A DNA stretch of 64,000 nt from Dugong dugon (taxonomy: Eukaryota; Chordata; Mammalia; Sirenia; Dugongidae): positions 67,754,941 to 67,818,940 of the forward strand of contig CM057467.1 of assembly GCA_030035585.1 (NCBI GenBank), given 5' to 3'. Below the pieces are notes generated by a model. The model was given only the letters and a program-made list of their open reading frames with translations, made no database searches and was not told the DNA's origin. The position numbers and the translations under genes are program-made. The first letter of the stretch is position 1; every line of letters begins with the position of its first letter. Shown one piece after another: positions 45,673-55,815 of the stretch.

Positions 45673-45839
45673 AACCATGAACCAGTTGCTATCAAGTGGA
45701 TTCCAGCTCACAGTGACCCCATGTGTGTCAGAGCAGAATGGTGCCCCATAGGGTTTCAATGTTGATTTCTTGGAAGTAGATAACCAGGCCTTTCTTCTGA
45801 GATATCTCTGAGTGGAGTTGAACTACCAACCTTTCTGTT
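45673..45839 (-). mobile_element. AfroSINE-related element, third class, head lost
   Basis: 'aagtggattccagctcacag', 'gggtttcaatgttgatttct' and 'ggaagtagataaccaggcct'. It stops at 'ctttctgttt', where MaLR text begins, so the tRNA-like head is missing. Confidence 0.82.
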
Positions 45840-45950
45840 TACAACACGTATTTTGAGGGGATACAATTCTTAACATTTCCACCTTTTAGCCCCCAAAATT
45901 AATGTCCTTGCCACATGCAAAACACATTCACCCCATCACATCACACCTGT
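45840..45950 (-). mobile_element. MaLR LTR/internal junction fragment
   Basis: Matches 46562-46668 of the nearby MaLR element, including 'tttagcccccaaaatt' and 'atgcaaaacacattcacccc'. Identity over the core 56 bases appears to be one mismatch. No full LTR is attached. Confidence 0.75.
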
Positions 45951-46039
45951 TTGCACTAGCCAGTGATTTCTATTGAGACAACAGACCTTTTTTTAATGAC
46001 TGTGGACTTAGGGTCAGCACTGTGCTGGGCACCAGAGAC

Positions 46040-46201
46040 AGCAGAGCAGTCAGGACAACGAGCATTTGTTGACTGCTTACCATGAGCCAAGCGTGGTGAT
46101 ATGAGCTTAATGGGAATTAGCTCAATCCCCGCAGATCTCTGTGATAGAAAAGGAGAGAAACCTAGAGAGGTTAAGTTACTTGTGGAAAGTCACACAGCTG
46201 G
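46040..46201 (-). mobile_element. MIR fragment, host of the MaLR insertion
   Basis: 'gcatttgttgactgcttacc', 'agagaggttaagttacttgt', 'gtcacacagctgg' directly abut the LTR edge at 46202. Confidence 0.8.
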
Positions 46202-48466
46202 TGTCTTAATAGAAATACCACAAGTGGATGGCTTTAACAAACAGAAATGTATTTTCTCACAGTTTAGGAGGCTAGAAGTCTGAATTCAGGGTACCAGCTC
46301 TAGGGGAAGGCTTTCTCTCTCTGTCAGCTCTGCGGGAGGAGCCTTGTCTCTTCAGCTCGTTTCCTGGTTCCTTGGAGATCTCCATGTGTCTTGGCATATA
46401 TCTTACCCCACCTCTGCTTTTTAGCTTGCTTGTTTAATCTCTTTTTATATCTCAAAAGAGATTGACTCTAGATACAACCTATACTAATATTGTCTCATGA
46501 ACATAACAAAGACAATCTATTCCCAAATGATATTATACCACAGGCATATGGGTTAGGATTTACAACACAGATTTTTTTGGGGACACAATTCATTCCATAT
46601 CATTCTGCCCTTTAGCCCCCAAAATTCATGTCCTTGCCACATGCAAAACACATTCACCCCATCACATTATCCCAAAAGTCTTAAATCAACTGCAAGTCCA
46701 AAATCTGATCTTCTGAATTATCTAAATCAAATATGGGTGAGACATTAGGCATATTCCATCCTGAGGCAAAATTCCTCTTCATCTGTGAATCTGTGAAATC
46801 TAGAATACAAGTTATTTGCTTCCGAAGCACAGTGGTAGAACAGGCACAAGGTAGAGACATTTCCATTACAAACGGAAGAAGTTGGAGGGAAAGAAGGGAT
46901 AACGAGCACCAAGCAAGTCCAAAACCCAGCAGAACAAAGTGCATTAGATCTCAAGACTTGAAAATAATCCTCTGTTCTTTGAGACCATCTGGGCAATGGT
47001 CCCACACTCCAGACTCTAAACATTTGCAGTGCCCTCTGGATTCTGGGTGGAGGACTCTTGGTCCTGGACTTCAGCTCCACCTTCCAGGCCCACTGGGATG
47101 GCAGCTCTTCTCTCTCGGCTTTGGGCAGCCCCATTCTCCTAGTCCATCTGAGTGGTGACCCACCTCCTTGGTCCCGGCAGGCCTAGTTCTTCTGCCCCTT
47201 GGACATGGCAGCCCTGCTCCCTTAGCTTTGGATGGTGGCCCCATCCCCCTGGAACACCTTAACATCAGCCTCACACTCGAACCAAGTTGGTAAAGATCTG
47301 ACTCTTTGAAACCTGGGAGGCTGTGGCCCCACCCTTTGAGATCCAGGAGACTGTGGCCACACCCTTGGAAACCCAGAAGGCCTTGCTTCCTGTGCTACTT
47401 CCAGCAGTTCTGCAGTTCTGCTGATCTCCAAGCTGCTCCAGGGATGGTTCTTTTTTTTTTTTTTTTTTTTTTACTTGGAGGACAGCAGGTGTAGCTCCCT
47501 TGGCTTGTTTCCTGCCTGTAGAATTCCAAGAGGCAGACAGTGTTCTACCCTTTCCTTTCTCTATCCCCTTCAATCTAAGCTGATGGGTTTTCTGCTATGG
47601 TAGTTGGTTAGATCCATCAGTCACGGGCTTAATCTCTTTGACAAAAATTTGTGTAGCCACACCCTTGGTGAACATTCTAAGACAAGTGTCCTTAGTTTGT
47701 ACAACAGAATTTTCCAAATCTTTAAGTTTTGTTTTGATTTTGCACAGTTCATTTTTAAGTCCATTTCTTTCCTTTCACATTTTACTGTAAGTGGCAAGGA
47801 GAAACCACGTGGCCCCTTTCAAGATCTTGCTTAGAAATCTCATCAGCCAGTTGTCCAAGTTCATTACTTAAAGTTCTACCTTCCACCAAACATTTGAACA
47901 TAATTCAGACAAGGTCTTTGCCACTGCATAAAAAGAATCACCCTTCCTCCATTATCCAATCACATGTTCATCATTTGCTTTTAAAGCCTCACCAGAAGCA
48001 CATTTAACATCCACATTTCTAGCAACAGTCTGTTGCTGGCAAGATTCATATGTATTCTCCAAGACATTAGAGACTTTCCCTATAGTTCTCCTCACTTCCT
48101 TCTGAGCCCTCACCAGAATTGCCTTTGACAGCCATAATTCTACCAACAGTCTCTTCAAGACAATCTAGGCTTTTAGTATTAGGCACCTTAAAACTTTTCC
48201 AGCCTCTACCCATTACTCAATTCCAAAACCACTTCCACATTTCAAGTATCTGTTAGAGTAGCACCCCCCTCCTGGTACCAAATTCTGTCTTAGTTATCTA
48301 GTGCTGCTATATAACAGAAATACCACAGATGGATGGCTTTAACAAACAGAAATTTACTTTCTCACAGTTCAGGAGTTTAGAAATCTGAATTCAAGGTGCC
48401 GGCTGTAGGGGAATGCTTTCTCTTTCTGTCAGCTCTGGAGGAAGGTCCTTGTCTCTTTGAGCTTCT
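46202..48466 (-). mobile_element. MaLR (ERVL-type) element with two LTRs and a non-coding interior
   Basis: Minus orientation. The 3' LTR is 46202-46602 (plus strand starts tgtctta, ends ccatatca). The interior is about 46603-48285. The 5' LTR starts at 48286 and is cut off near 48466. The interior shows the MaLR text next to the 5' LTR ('cctctacccattactcaatt', 'aaaaccacttccacatttca'), a polypurine tract beside the 3' LTR, and a 22-T run at 47451-47472. MaLR elements lack gag, pol and env, and none is seen here. The two LTRs differ at roughly one site in eight over the 135 bases compared, so the insertion is old. The 3' LTR lacks about 20 bases near its end. Confidence 0.88.
48264..48280 (-). 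other. MaLR primer-binding site
   Basis: On the minus strand tggtaccaggagggggg lies five bases after the 5' LTR end. The tggtacca core is that expected for a tRNA-Leu primer, which gives ERVL elements their name. Confidence 0.7.
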
Positions 48467-49004
48467 GCTCAAGAGATCACCAGTCCACCATCTTCCTGGC
48501 AGGCTCCAGGCTCAGATATTGGCCCTGGCAATGAAATTCATCTTGTTTTAAAAGCTTCCTGGGCCTGGATAATACAGTCTCCTGTCATCATTCATTCAAG
48601 CTTACGGAAGAGCTTGGAAGAATGTAAAGAAATGTATACTTCCTATTAGTGAGATTCTTTGTAAGATTTGTCTTTGTTGATCAGGAAAGTTTTGCCGTAC
48701 TAATGTTGGGAGACAAGCTCAATGTACTCTGGGTGGAGGGTAAGATATTCTCTTATGTCAAGCAGCCCGGGCCAAAGCACCCAATAAGGATGGCCCTTGT
48801 CTAATGAGCTCTGAAAGCAGAGGATCCATTAACAGCTACACTAAAACTACCTGGGTATTACATAGAAATTACTTTCTGTAATCCCTGAACCTTACATAAA
48901 GTCTTATTAAAGGCTGCAACCTGTCTCAGGAAAATAAAATTTACAAAAAGAAAGTCTTGCTGAGTGTGGGGTACTGCGAGTACTATGGGGTGCTTACTTG
49001 CAGA
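48467..49004. other. Unassigned, low-repeat stretch
   Basis: The sequence beyond the truncated LTR has no mobile-element text. 48590-48930 is well-mixed sequence with 'tgtctttgttgatcaggaa' and 'cagctacactaaaactacct'; a candidate conserved non-coding element. Confidence 0.35.
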
Positions 49005-49165
49005 GTGCAAAAAGCAGGAGTTTTGGTGTCAAATCTGCATTCAAATCCTACCTTGTTGCTTACTACCTGGGCAAGTTACTTGACCTCTCCAAGCTTCCAT
49101 TTCCTCATATGGAAAAGGGAGAGTCCCACCTCCCTTGAAGGGTTGCCATAATGGTGGCAGAGTGG
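49005..49165 (+). mobile_element. MIR SINE
   Basis: 'ctgcattcaaatcctacctt', 'ctgggcaagttacttgacct', 'catttcctcatatggaaaag'. Confidence 0.88.
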
Positions 49166-50023
49166 CTGTAGGGCTGCCTCTGTGGGCAGCACTTCCTGAC
49201 TGCAGCCTGGACCCCATTCCCAAGAGTGGCCTGGTCCTACTTCTTTCAATTCCCCAAACCCCCTTTCTCCCCATCCCCCATCCAGAAGGGTGGTAAATGC
49301 TAAGGCTGATCAAGAGCTTGGAGATGGACACATCTCTTGTCAGGCATGGTTCACTCCAAGCCATCTCATAGGGGAGAAGGAACAGCTCAGACCCCATGCC
49401 ATTCTGGCCTCAGATCCTGTGACCCATCTCTGGACTAACACAGAGCTTGGGACTGGTGCAGCCGCTGGTCTGGGACAGCCTGGAGCCACTGGTAGCCTCA
49501 TAAATCAGGCTCAGGCCTTTGAAGTTTCTGCACACTCCCTGGGAGAGCCTGAGCAGCCTGATCTTCTCGCAGCAGGAGCACCTCCCACCCTGGTCTGAAG
49601 TCTCCAGGGATGACTGGAGCCTGATTTACGGAGGCCTCTGATAGCACCAGCCCAGCCTGGGAGGGGAGGCCCAGGAACAAACGAGTATGCTCTATGACCT
49701 GGCCGCCCAAGCTGGGGAGACTGTTGGAGCCACCCTGAAGGGAGGGCTACCTCCCTCTGGGCCTGTGTGGGCAACACCCCTGACCCTTATCCTGCTCAAA
49801 TTTGGCCTCCTCACTGAAAACGTTCCAAGGATCCATCTCTTCCCTTCATAATCCCTCAGAAAAGCATTAAGGGGCAGGGGGAGGCCTCCAAACCAGGCAT
49901 CCTGGAAGAGAGGGGCATGGTAAATGAATGGAGTATCTAGGTTTGGACCAGATCTGGGTTCATATCCCAGCACCACCGTTCGAGGCGTAAGGCTTTAGAC
50001 AAATCTTTTCACATTCCTGTGCT
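49166..50023. other. Unassigned GC-richer spacer
   Basis: No repeat recognised except a possible MIR piece at 49950-50020 ('gggttcatatcccagcacca'). Several overlapping frames on both strands (49290-49976) give proline- and glycine-rich peptides without domains. Confidence 0.4.
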
Positions 50024-50030
50024 TACAAGG

Positions 50031-50447
50031 TATATTAGTCTTCTAGGGCCACCATAACAAAATACCACAAACTGGTGGCTTATAAGAGCAGAAATTGATT
50101 GTCTCACTGTTTCAGAGGCTAGACATTCAAATCCACGTGTCAGCAAGGCTGTGTTCTCTCTAAAGCCTCTAGGGGAAGATCCTTTCTTGTCTCTCCCAGC
50201 TTCTTGTAGCTCCAGGCATTCCTTGGCTTGTAGATGCATCTTCACATGTTCATTCTTCCTCTGACTCTGTATCTCTTCTCCTCTTTTATAAAGACATCAT
50301 TCACACTGGGTTAGGGTCCATCCTCATCCAGTTAACTTACCTGAGAACATCTTCCAATATGCTATTTCCAAACAAGGTCATGTTCACGAGTACCAGGAGT
50401 TAGGATTTCAACATATCTTTTTGGGGGACACAATTCAACCTATAGTA
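50031..50447 (-). mobile_element. Solo MaLR-type LTR with TSD
   Basis: Plus strand reads 'tatattagtcttctagggcc' to 'gggacacaattcaacctata'. The 5-bp duplication caagg sits at 50026-50030 and 50448-50452. The terminal TG..CA has decayed to TA..TA. No internal region is attached, so it arose by LTR-LTR recombination. 50453-50838 after it is unassigned. Confidence 0.85.
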
Positions 50448-50838
50448 CAAGGTCACTTAGTCCTCATATCTGTCACCTCATTGTCCCCAGATGGCCACCA
50501 GAACTCTCGTATTACCTCTATATTTAAAGCAAGAATAAGATGGAAATGAGTGGTATCAGCCACAGCCCTCCCAAAAGCTCCCTCCACCAATGGCCTTCAG
50601 AAAGGAGCCACATAATTACGATTAGCAGCAAAGGAGGCTGAAAAGTGGAGTATCTGGCAAAGGGAAAACAAGCTTATCTTGATTGTCTTATTCAAATCAT
50701 GATTCATTGGCTGGGGCTGAGCATGTTGAGTTCCCAAACTAAGTTGGGCTTATATTAGCCTGGGGAAGAGGACAGAGAATGGTTCTGGGGTTGGCTACTA
50801 ACAGTGCCTGCATTGATAACCATCCCACATATTGGCAT

Positions 50839-51064
50839 GTTGTTGCTGTTGTTGTTAGGTGTCCTGGAGTTGATTTCTACTCATTGTGACCTCATGTGAC
50901 AGACAGGTGACAGAGGAGAACTGTCCAGTAGGGTTTTCTTGGCTGTAATCTTTAAGGAAGCAAGATCGCCGGGTCTTTCTTCTGCAGAGCAGCTGGGTGG
51001 GTTGGAAACACCAGTCTTTCAGTTAGCAGCCCACCATCTTCCCCGTTTGTGCCACCAGGGCTCC
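50839..51064 (-). mobile_element. AfroSINE 1 of a serial cluster
   Basis: Full-length class, with the long RTE-like tail (gttgttgctgttgttgttag) at its 3' end. The head is 'ggagccctggtggcac' on the minus strand. Confidence 0.9.
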
Positions 51065-51080
51065 TTACACACAGGTATAC

Positions 51081-51255
51081 CCCCACTGCTGTTGAGTCAA
51101 TTCCAACTCATAGTGACCTCATAGGGTTTCCAAGGCTATAAATCTTTATGGATGCGGACTGCCACATCTTTGTCCTGCAGAGCTGCTGGTGGTTTCAAAC
51201 CACCAACCTTTTAGTTAGCATTTGATCACTTTAACCACTGCACCACCAGGGCTCC
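51081..51255 (-). mobile_element. AfroSINE 2 of a serial cluster
   Basis: It keeps the middle block (aaatctttatggatgcgg) but lacks ~40 bases next to the tail ('agtgacctca|tagggtttcc'), a deletion different from the short class. Confidence 0.9.
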
Positions 51256-51271
51256 TTAACACATAGGTATA

Positions 51272-51441
51272 AACCAAAAACCAAACCAAACCTGTTGCCA
51301 TTGAGCCGATTCTGACGCATAGCAATCCTTTGGGACAGAGTAGAGCTGCCCCATACAGTTTCCAAGGAGCTGCTGGTGAATTCAGACTGCTGACCTTTTG
51401 GTAAGCAGCCGAACTCTTAACCACTGTACCACCAGGGCTCC
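51272..51441 (-). mobile_element. AfroSINE 3 of a serial cluster, short class
   Basis: 'cagtttccaaggagctgctg' shows the 45-nt deletion. The A-rich 'aaccaaaaaccaaaccaaac' is its tail. Confidence 0.92.
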
Positions 51442-51455
51442 AACACATGGGTATA

Positions 51456-51498
51456 TCCATTGCCATTGAGTCAGTTCTGACTCATAGCTACCCCATAG
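51456..51498 (-). mobile_element. AfroSINE 4 of a serial cluster, tail only
   Basis: 'attgccattgagtcagttct' and 'gactcatagctaccccatag' are the last ~43 bases of the SINE; the remainder is missing. Confidence 0.82.
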
Positions 51499-51660
51499 TG
51501 CTTTACATTACAATTCACCAAGTACTTTTGTTTGTGACCCTGTTTGAGTCTCTCAAGTCTGTGAGACAGCTCAGGGACTGTATTCACATTATGGATGAGG
51601 AAAATGAGTAAATTACTTACTCAGCCAGTAAACGATAGATCCAGGTCTGGGACCCCGGTC
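51499..51660 (-). mobile_element. MIR fragment
   Basis: 'caattcaccaagtactttt', 'acattatggatgaggaaaat' and 'gccagtaaacgatagatcc' fit a diverged antisense MIR. 51661-52434 beyond is unassigned. Confidence 0.55.
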
Positions 51661-52434
51661 TCTGAACTCTCAAGCCACCTCTTGTGAACTGGGAGAATAA
51701 CCTCAGCTGAGGGCAATGATCAGAAGTCGTTTATCTTAGTATCCCAAATATCTAGCTCAGCAGCCTGACACAGAGTAAGTGTTTAGTAGATGTTTGATAG
51801 GTATATTAATTAATGCATTACTTTATTAATTTATTAACCTGAGCCCTGGAGATGGGATGGGAATGGTGGGAGTTGACCACTTACTGCTTACTCACCCTTC
51901 AAAGTAGGGAAGCATCATTCCTTCCTGTGAGCAGTTCATTTCCAAGCACTTGTGCTCACCCTTATGACTATATAAGAAGAGAGAGGCCAAGTGGAGAGGG
52001 GGGCCCTGTGGCCAGGAAGGGGTGAGCTGAGCTGGGTCCATGCAGGTGACTCAGTTGCTTGAGAACTCAGCCCTGAAGCCAGGAGCCTTCCCTCAGGGGA
52101 ACAGTGAGAAGGTCTATTGGGAAAGATAGATGAGAAGGGGGAAATGATGACCATTTGCCCAAAGAGCAGAGCCCCCTGGCTCCAGCAGCCTCAAAAGTGG
52201 TTCAGCCTGGTAAACATCCCATTCATTGCCACAAGCCTGTGTCAAGAGCCCACACTTGCACTCATTACTTGAAAAGTCAGCGTGCCCTCCAGCACAAGGC
52301 AAGGGGTGGAGTTGAGAAGGATGCATTTGAGGAAGTAAAAGCCAGTCCAATCTCTTGCCTCCAAGGCTCATCATCTTTCAAATAAGATAGATACCCATAT
52401 AAATAACAGACACAAATGCCAGAGCCCTCAGCTC

Positions 52435-52640
52435 TCTCCAACAGAGACTTGAACACCTGGCTGGGGAAGTGATAGGGCAATGGGGCAGTGGAGTTAGGCA
52501 GAGGGAGTGAGGGGAGAAGGAGTCTGAGGAAGCTCCTGGTAGGATGTGAGTCAGACTTCCAAGGAAGGAAGAAATTGTAGCTGGCACCCACAGGGGGAAG
52601 AGCATTCTAGGTATGCAGAGGGCATCATGTGTGCAAGGCA
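52435..52640 (-). mobile_element. L2 LINE relic
   Basis: 'ggggaagagcattctaggta' and 'gtgtgcaaggcagggctt' are antisense L2 landmarks. Confidence 0.65.
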
Positions 52641-52659
52641 GGGCTTCGAACCCAGGAAA

Positions 52660-52805
52660 TTATATATAAGAATCACCTGGTGATCTTGTTAAACTGTATA
52701 TCTGGGGTGGAAATGCAAATTCTCAGCAGGGAACTTGTTATAAATGCAAGTTCTCCACAGGGGTTCCAACCTAAAGAATCAGTTCCAAGCCTTGATGCAA
52801 GGGCT
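52660..52805. mobile_element. MER5A-like hAT relic
   Basis: 'aagaatcacctggtgatctt', 'ctggggtggaaatgcaaatt' and 'ggaacttgttataaatgcaa' match MER5A text, with a partial internal duplication. Confidence 0.6.
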
Positions 52806-52894
52806 CACAGGCAAGAGGACAGGTGGGCAGGTGGTATTGCTGTTGAGTATAATATATTTGAGAGAAGAGAGTAAAGATGAGCCAGGATAGGTAA

Positions 52895-53258
52895 CAAGCC
52901 TTCTCAGACCCAAATGTCATAGGAATCACCTGTGGAGCTAATTGCAGATTCTGATTAAGTCCCTCTGATGTGAAATTGGAGATTCTGCATTTCAAACAAG
53001 CTTCCTGGAGCCCTGGTGATGTAACGGTTAAGCTCTCAGCTGCTAACCAAAAGGATGGCAGTTCGAACTCACCCAGCTACTCTGTGGAGACAAAGACCTG
53101 ACAATCTGCTTCGGTAAGGTTGACAGCCAAGAAAACCCTATGGACCAGTTCTACTTTGTCACACGGGGTTGCTGTAAGTTGGAATCTACTCAATGGCACC
53201 CCACACCATCAAGTTCCCAGGGAATGCTGATGCCACTAGTCTATGGAACATACTTAGT
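52895..53258 (-). mobile_element. MER5A-like hAT element split by an AfroSINE
   Basis: 52905-53006 ('gaatcacctgtggagctaat', 'ttctgcatttcaaacaagc') continues at 53210-53258 ('caagttcccagggaatgctg', 'atgccactagtctatggaac'). Confidence 0.78.
53007..53209 (+). mobile_element. AfroSINE, older subfamily, inside MER5A
   Basis: 'ggagccctggtgatgtaacg' to 'acggggttgctgtaagttgg'. The target duplication is caagcttcc against caagttccc, just before and after the SINE. Confidence 0.92.
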
Positions 53259-53259
53259 G

Positions 53260-53929
53260 TAGCAAGGCTTTAGGCAATAGGAGGCCACTAAATGTTTTGA
53301 GCAGGAACAGTCATTATAATCTGATTTGCTCTTTAGAAAAATCATCCTGAAAGTTGTGAAGAAGTTTCAACAGTATAAAAGAATACAGGCAGGGTGAGAG
53401 ATTTATTTTTTACTATCTCCCTTGCACCCAAGATGATGTTTGGCTCATAAGAGATAATCAATAGATATATGTGAAAGAATAAATTAGCCATTTATGATAG
53501 ACTTTTTAAGTGAGAAAACAAAAAGAATGGATGAGTCAAGTTCTCCCAGGCCGATAAGCCAATATTATATAAATCACTTATTCAGTCCAATCCGAATTGA
53601 GAATATGCCTTTAGGCAGTGGTTTTCTAACTTGTTCTTAGCAGATCTGATTGTGTAAATGAAATCCTAAATGAAAGCCCAAACTGTGAAGCATATAAAAA
53701 GTAAGTAAGTACCGTGGTTGGAACAGGAAAGGCGGCCCCAGGGACGTGACACCCTATTCCTTCCCTTTTCTCCTCTTTGCCAATGACCGGCAGGTTCCCA
53801 CTATATCCTGGAGACCGTCTCAAGCATGAGTTGTCCCAAGAAGCCTGCTCTGACTCCTCCCTGGCCCCAGGCTGGCTGAGGCAGCCCTCCTTTAGGATCT
53901 AGAATTTGGGATTATCGTATCTTGTTTCT
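53260..53929. other. L2-like text and unassigned spacer
   Basis: 53265-53400 resembles antisense L2 ('gttttgagcaggaacagtca'). 53400-53929 is unassigned; no gene signature. Confidence 0.4.
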
Positions 53930-54151
53930 GAGGAGGCCTAGTGAAACATTGGTAAAACGCTCGGCTTCTAACCAAAAGGTCGACAGTTTGAACCCACCAG
54001 CCACTCCGTGGGAGAAAGATGTGGCCAGTCTGCTTCTGTAGAGATTAACAGCCTTGGAAACCCTGTGGGACAGTTCTACTCTGTCCTATAAGGGTTGCTA
54101 TGAGTCAGAATTGACTCGACCACAGTGAGTTTGGCTTTTTTTGTTTGTTTG
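53930..54151 (+). mobile_element. AfroSINE, full-length class, with probable TSD
   Basis: Middle block 'gtggccagtctgcttctgta' and tail 'gggttgctatgagtcag' are present. gtatcttgtttct (53917-53929) and gtatctgtttct (54152-54163) flank it, differing by one base gap. Confidence 0.92.
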
Positions 54152-54404
54152 GTATCTGTTTCTTGTTCACTTTCTCCGATTAGACAATGCAGTTCTTCAG
54201 AACAGGACCACGAGAGACCCATCTTGGGATCTTTGTGCCCAGCACAGGGACCTGGGTCAAACCAGGTACTCAGGAAAGGGTGGTAGTCAGAGAAGGAGAC
54301 CAGTGACTAGTACTGAGCCAGCAAGTCCCGGGAAAACAGCTTGAGTTCTCAGAACACCAGACACACTGCCCCTTCCCTCCCAAACAGGAAATACAGTGTG
54401 GGCA

Positions 54405-54560
54405 GCAGTGGTGTGCAGAGAATGCAGTAGAGATTTTAAAGTACAACAGTTCTGGGTTCAAATCCCAGCTCAGGCACTTATTGACTGTACAACTGAACTT
54501 CTCTGGGCCTTGGCATCTCATCGATAAAATGGGAATAACAAGTGCTCCCATCAGAGAGAT
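54405..54560 (+). mobile_element. MIR SINE
   Basis: 'tctgggttcaaatcccagct', 'attgactgtacaactgaact', 'catcgataaaatgggaataa'. 54152-54404 before it is unassigned. Confidence 0.88.
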
Positions 54561-54930
54561 GGGATAGACGCAGACTGAACAAGTTAGCAGATGCAAGCAG
54601 TGCTTTCTAAACCGTGCAGCCAGCCCTCTTCGCGCTCCGCGGTTTCCAGCTCACAGGCTGCCTTTCTTCTGCATGAGTGTCTGAACATTGCGTTTATGCA
54701 GGAAGCATCAGTCCCGCTGACAAATCTCTGTGCCCCCAGGTGGTATTCGTAACCATTTAGAGGTTTGGCATTTATTCTCAACTTCTTGTTGTTATATTTT
54801 GCAAATAGCCAAGTATTTAAATATCATCAGCCTGATTGCTTCTGCAGATTTGTAGCCCTTGTCTTGTGCAGACGGAATCCTCTTGCCGGCGGGTGTTCCA
54901 GACAGCAGCTGCGGCCTGACGGAAGGGATA
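54561..54930. other. Unassigned spacer
   Basis: No repeat recognised; 54620-54740 is a modestly GC-richer patch with a few CpG (cttcgcgctccgcgg). Confidence 0.4.
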
Positions 54931-55075
54931 TTGGGCATCAGAACACTGGGATCAAGTCCCAGCTCTGCTGCTTCTGAGCTGGGTGACCTTGTCCAAGTTG
55001 CTTCGCCTCTTTGAGCTTTAATTTGAACACTTATTTGTATAGTGCTTCACTGTTTAAAAGCCACATCTACCTGCT
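54931..55075 (+). mobile_element. MIR fragment
   Basis: 'gggatcaagtcccagctctg', 'gagctgggtgaccttgtcca', 'ttcgcctctttgagctttaa'. Confidence 0.82.
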
Positions 55076-55104
55076 GTGTGACACTCGCAACTTGTTTGGT
55101 CTTT

Positions 55105-55345
55105 TTTTGAGATAATTTATTTTATTCTTTTGCTGTTGTTGAGAATATACACAGCAGAACATACACCAATTCAACAATTTCTACATGTACAATTCAGTGA
55201 CATTGATTATATTTTTCAAGTTGTACAACCATTCTCAGCCTCCTTTTCTGAATTGTTCCTCCCCTATTAATATAAACTCACTGCCCCCTAAGCTGCCTAT
55301 CTGATCTTTTGAGTTGCTGATGCCAGCTCGATCCGTAGAGGTAAT
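55105..55345 (-). mobile_element. L1 3' UTR piece, elephant-type
   Basis: 'cttttgctgttgttgagaat', 'tacaccaattcaacaatttc' and 'aactcactgccccctaagct' form a contiguous antisense block that I associate with paenungulate L1s. Confidence 0.7.
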
Positions 55346-55419
55346 TTTTTAAAATAATTATAGCTGATCTTCATCACCACCATGATAGAGCTGAAAAAAC
55401 TGAGACTCTCCATGTGGGG

Positions 55420-55815
55420 CTTTGGTAACACACAGACCTGGACTTTGCTTTCCAGCTCCCTTAAAAAGCTGTGTGGCTTTGGGAAAATTCTTGCCCCCTC
55501 TGAGCCTCAGTTTATATAAAATGGTAATACTGTGGCAAGCAACCATCACCAGGCAGATGCCTGATACCCAGAAAATGAGAGCCATTATTTATATTCATTA
55601 TTAGTATATTATTGTCATTTGCTTAAGATCACAAAGCCAGATCACAGAATGAGCTCTCCTGAGAGAGTCCCACACTCCTGCCTGCCTGCCATGCGTGCCA
55701 CCCTGTTGAAATGAGGATAATAAAACCTACTTCTCCAGGCAGTAGAGGGTTAGATGAGATAGCATGGTTGGCAGTGCTGTGTAAACTATAAAGTGTCAGG
55801 TCCAAGCAAGGCCCC
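55420..55815 (+). mobile_element. MIR-derived patches
   Basis: 55425-55530 ('agctgtgtggctttgggaaa', 'gagcctcagtttatataaaa') and 55700-55810 ('gaaatgaggataataaaacc') look like separate sense MIR pieces; 55560-55660 holds an uncertain antisense piece. Confidence 0.6.

Larger units (their letters stand above)
51065..51455 (+). repeat. Three copies of one target sequence between the SINEs
   Basis: acacacaggtata (51067-51079), acacataggtata (51259-51271) and acacatgggtata (51443-51455) separate SINEs 1-4. They differ at one or two positions from each other. They look like successive target-site duplications of a single site. Confidence 0.85.

Noticed and set aside
46733-47158. Open frames of 141 (plus) and 129 (minus) codons in the MaLR interior
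   Set aside because: MaLR interiors are known to be non-coding, and the two frames lie on opposite strands of the same DNA.
51065-51455. CRISPR-like pattern of short repeats with ~180-bp spacers
   Set aside because: The spacers are SINEs and the repeats are target-site duplications in a mammalian genome.
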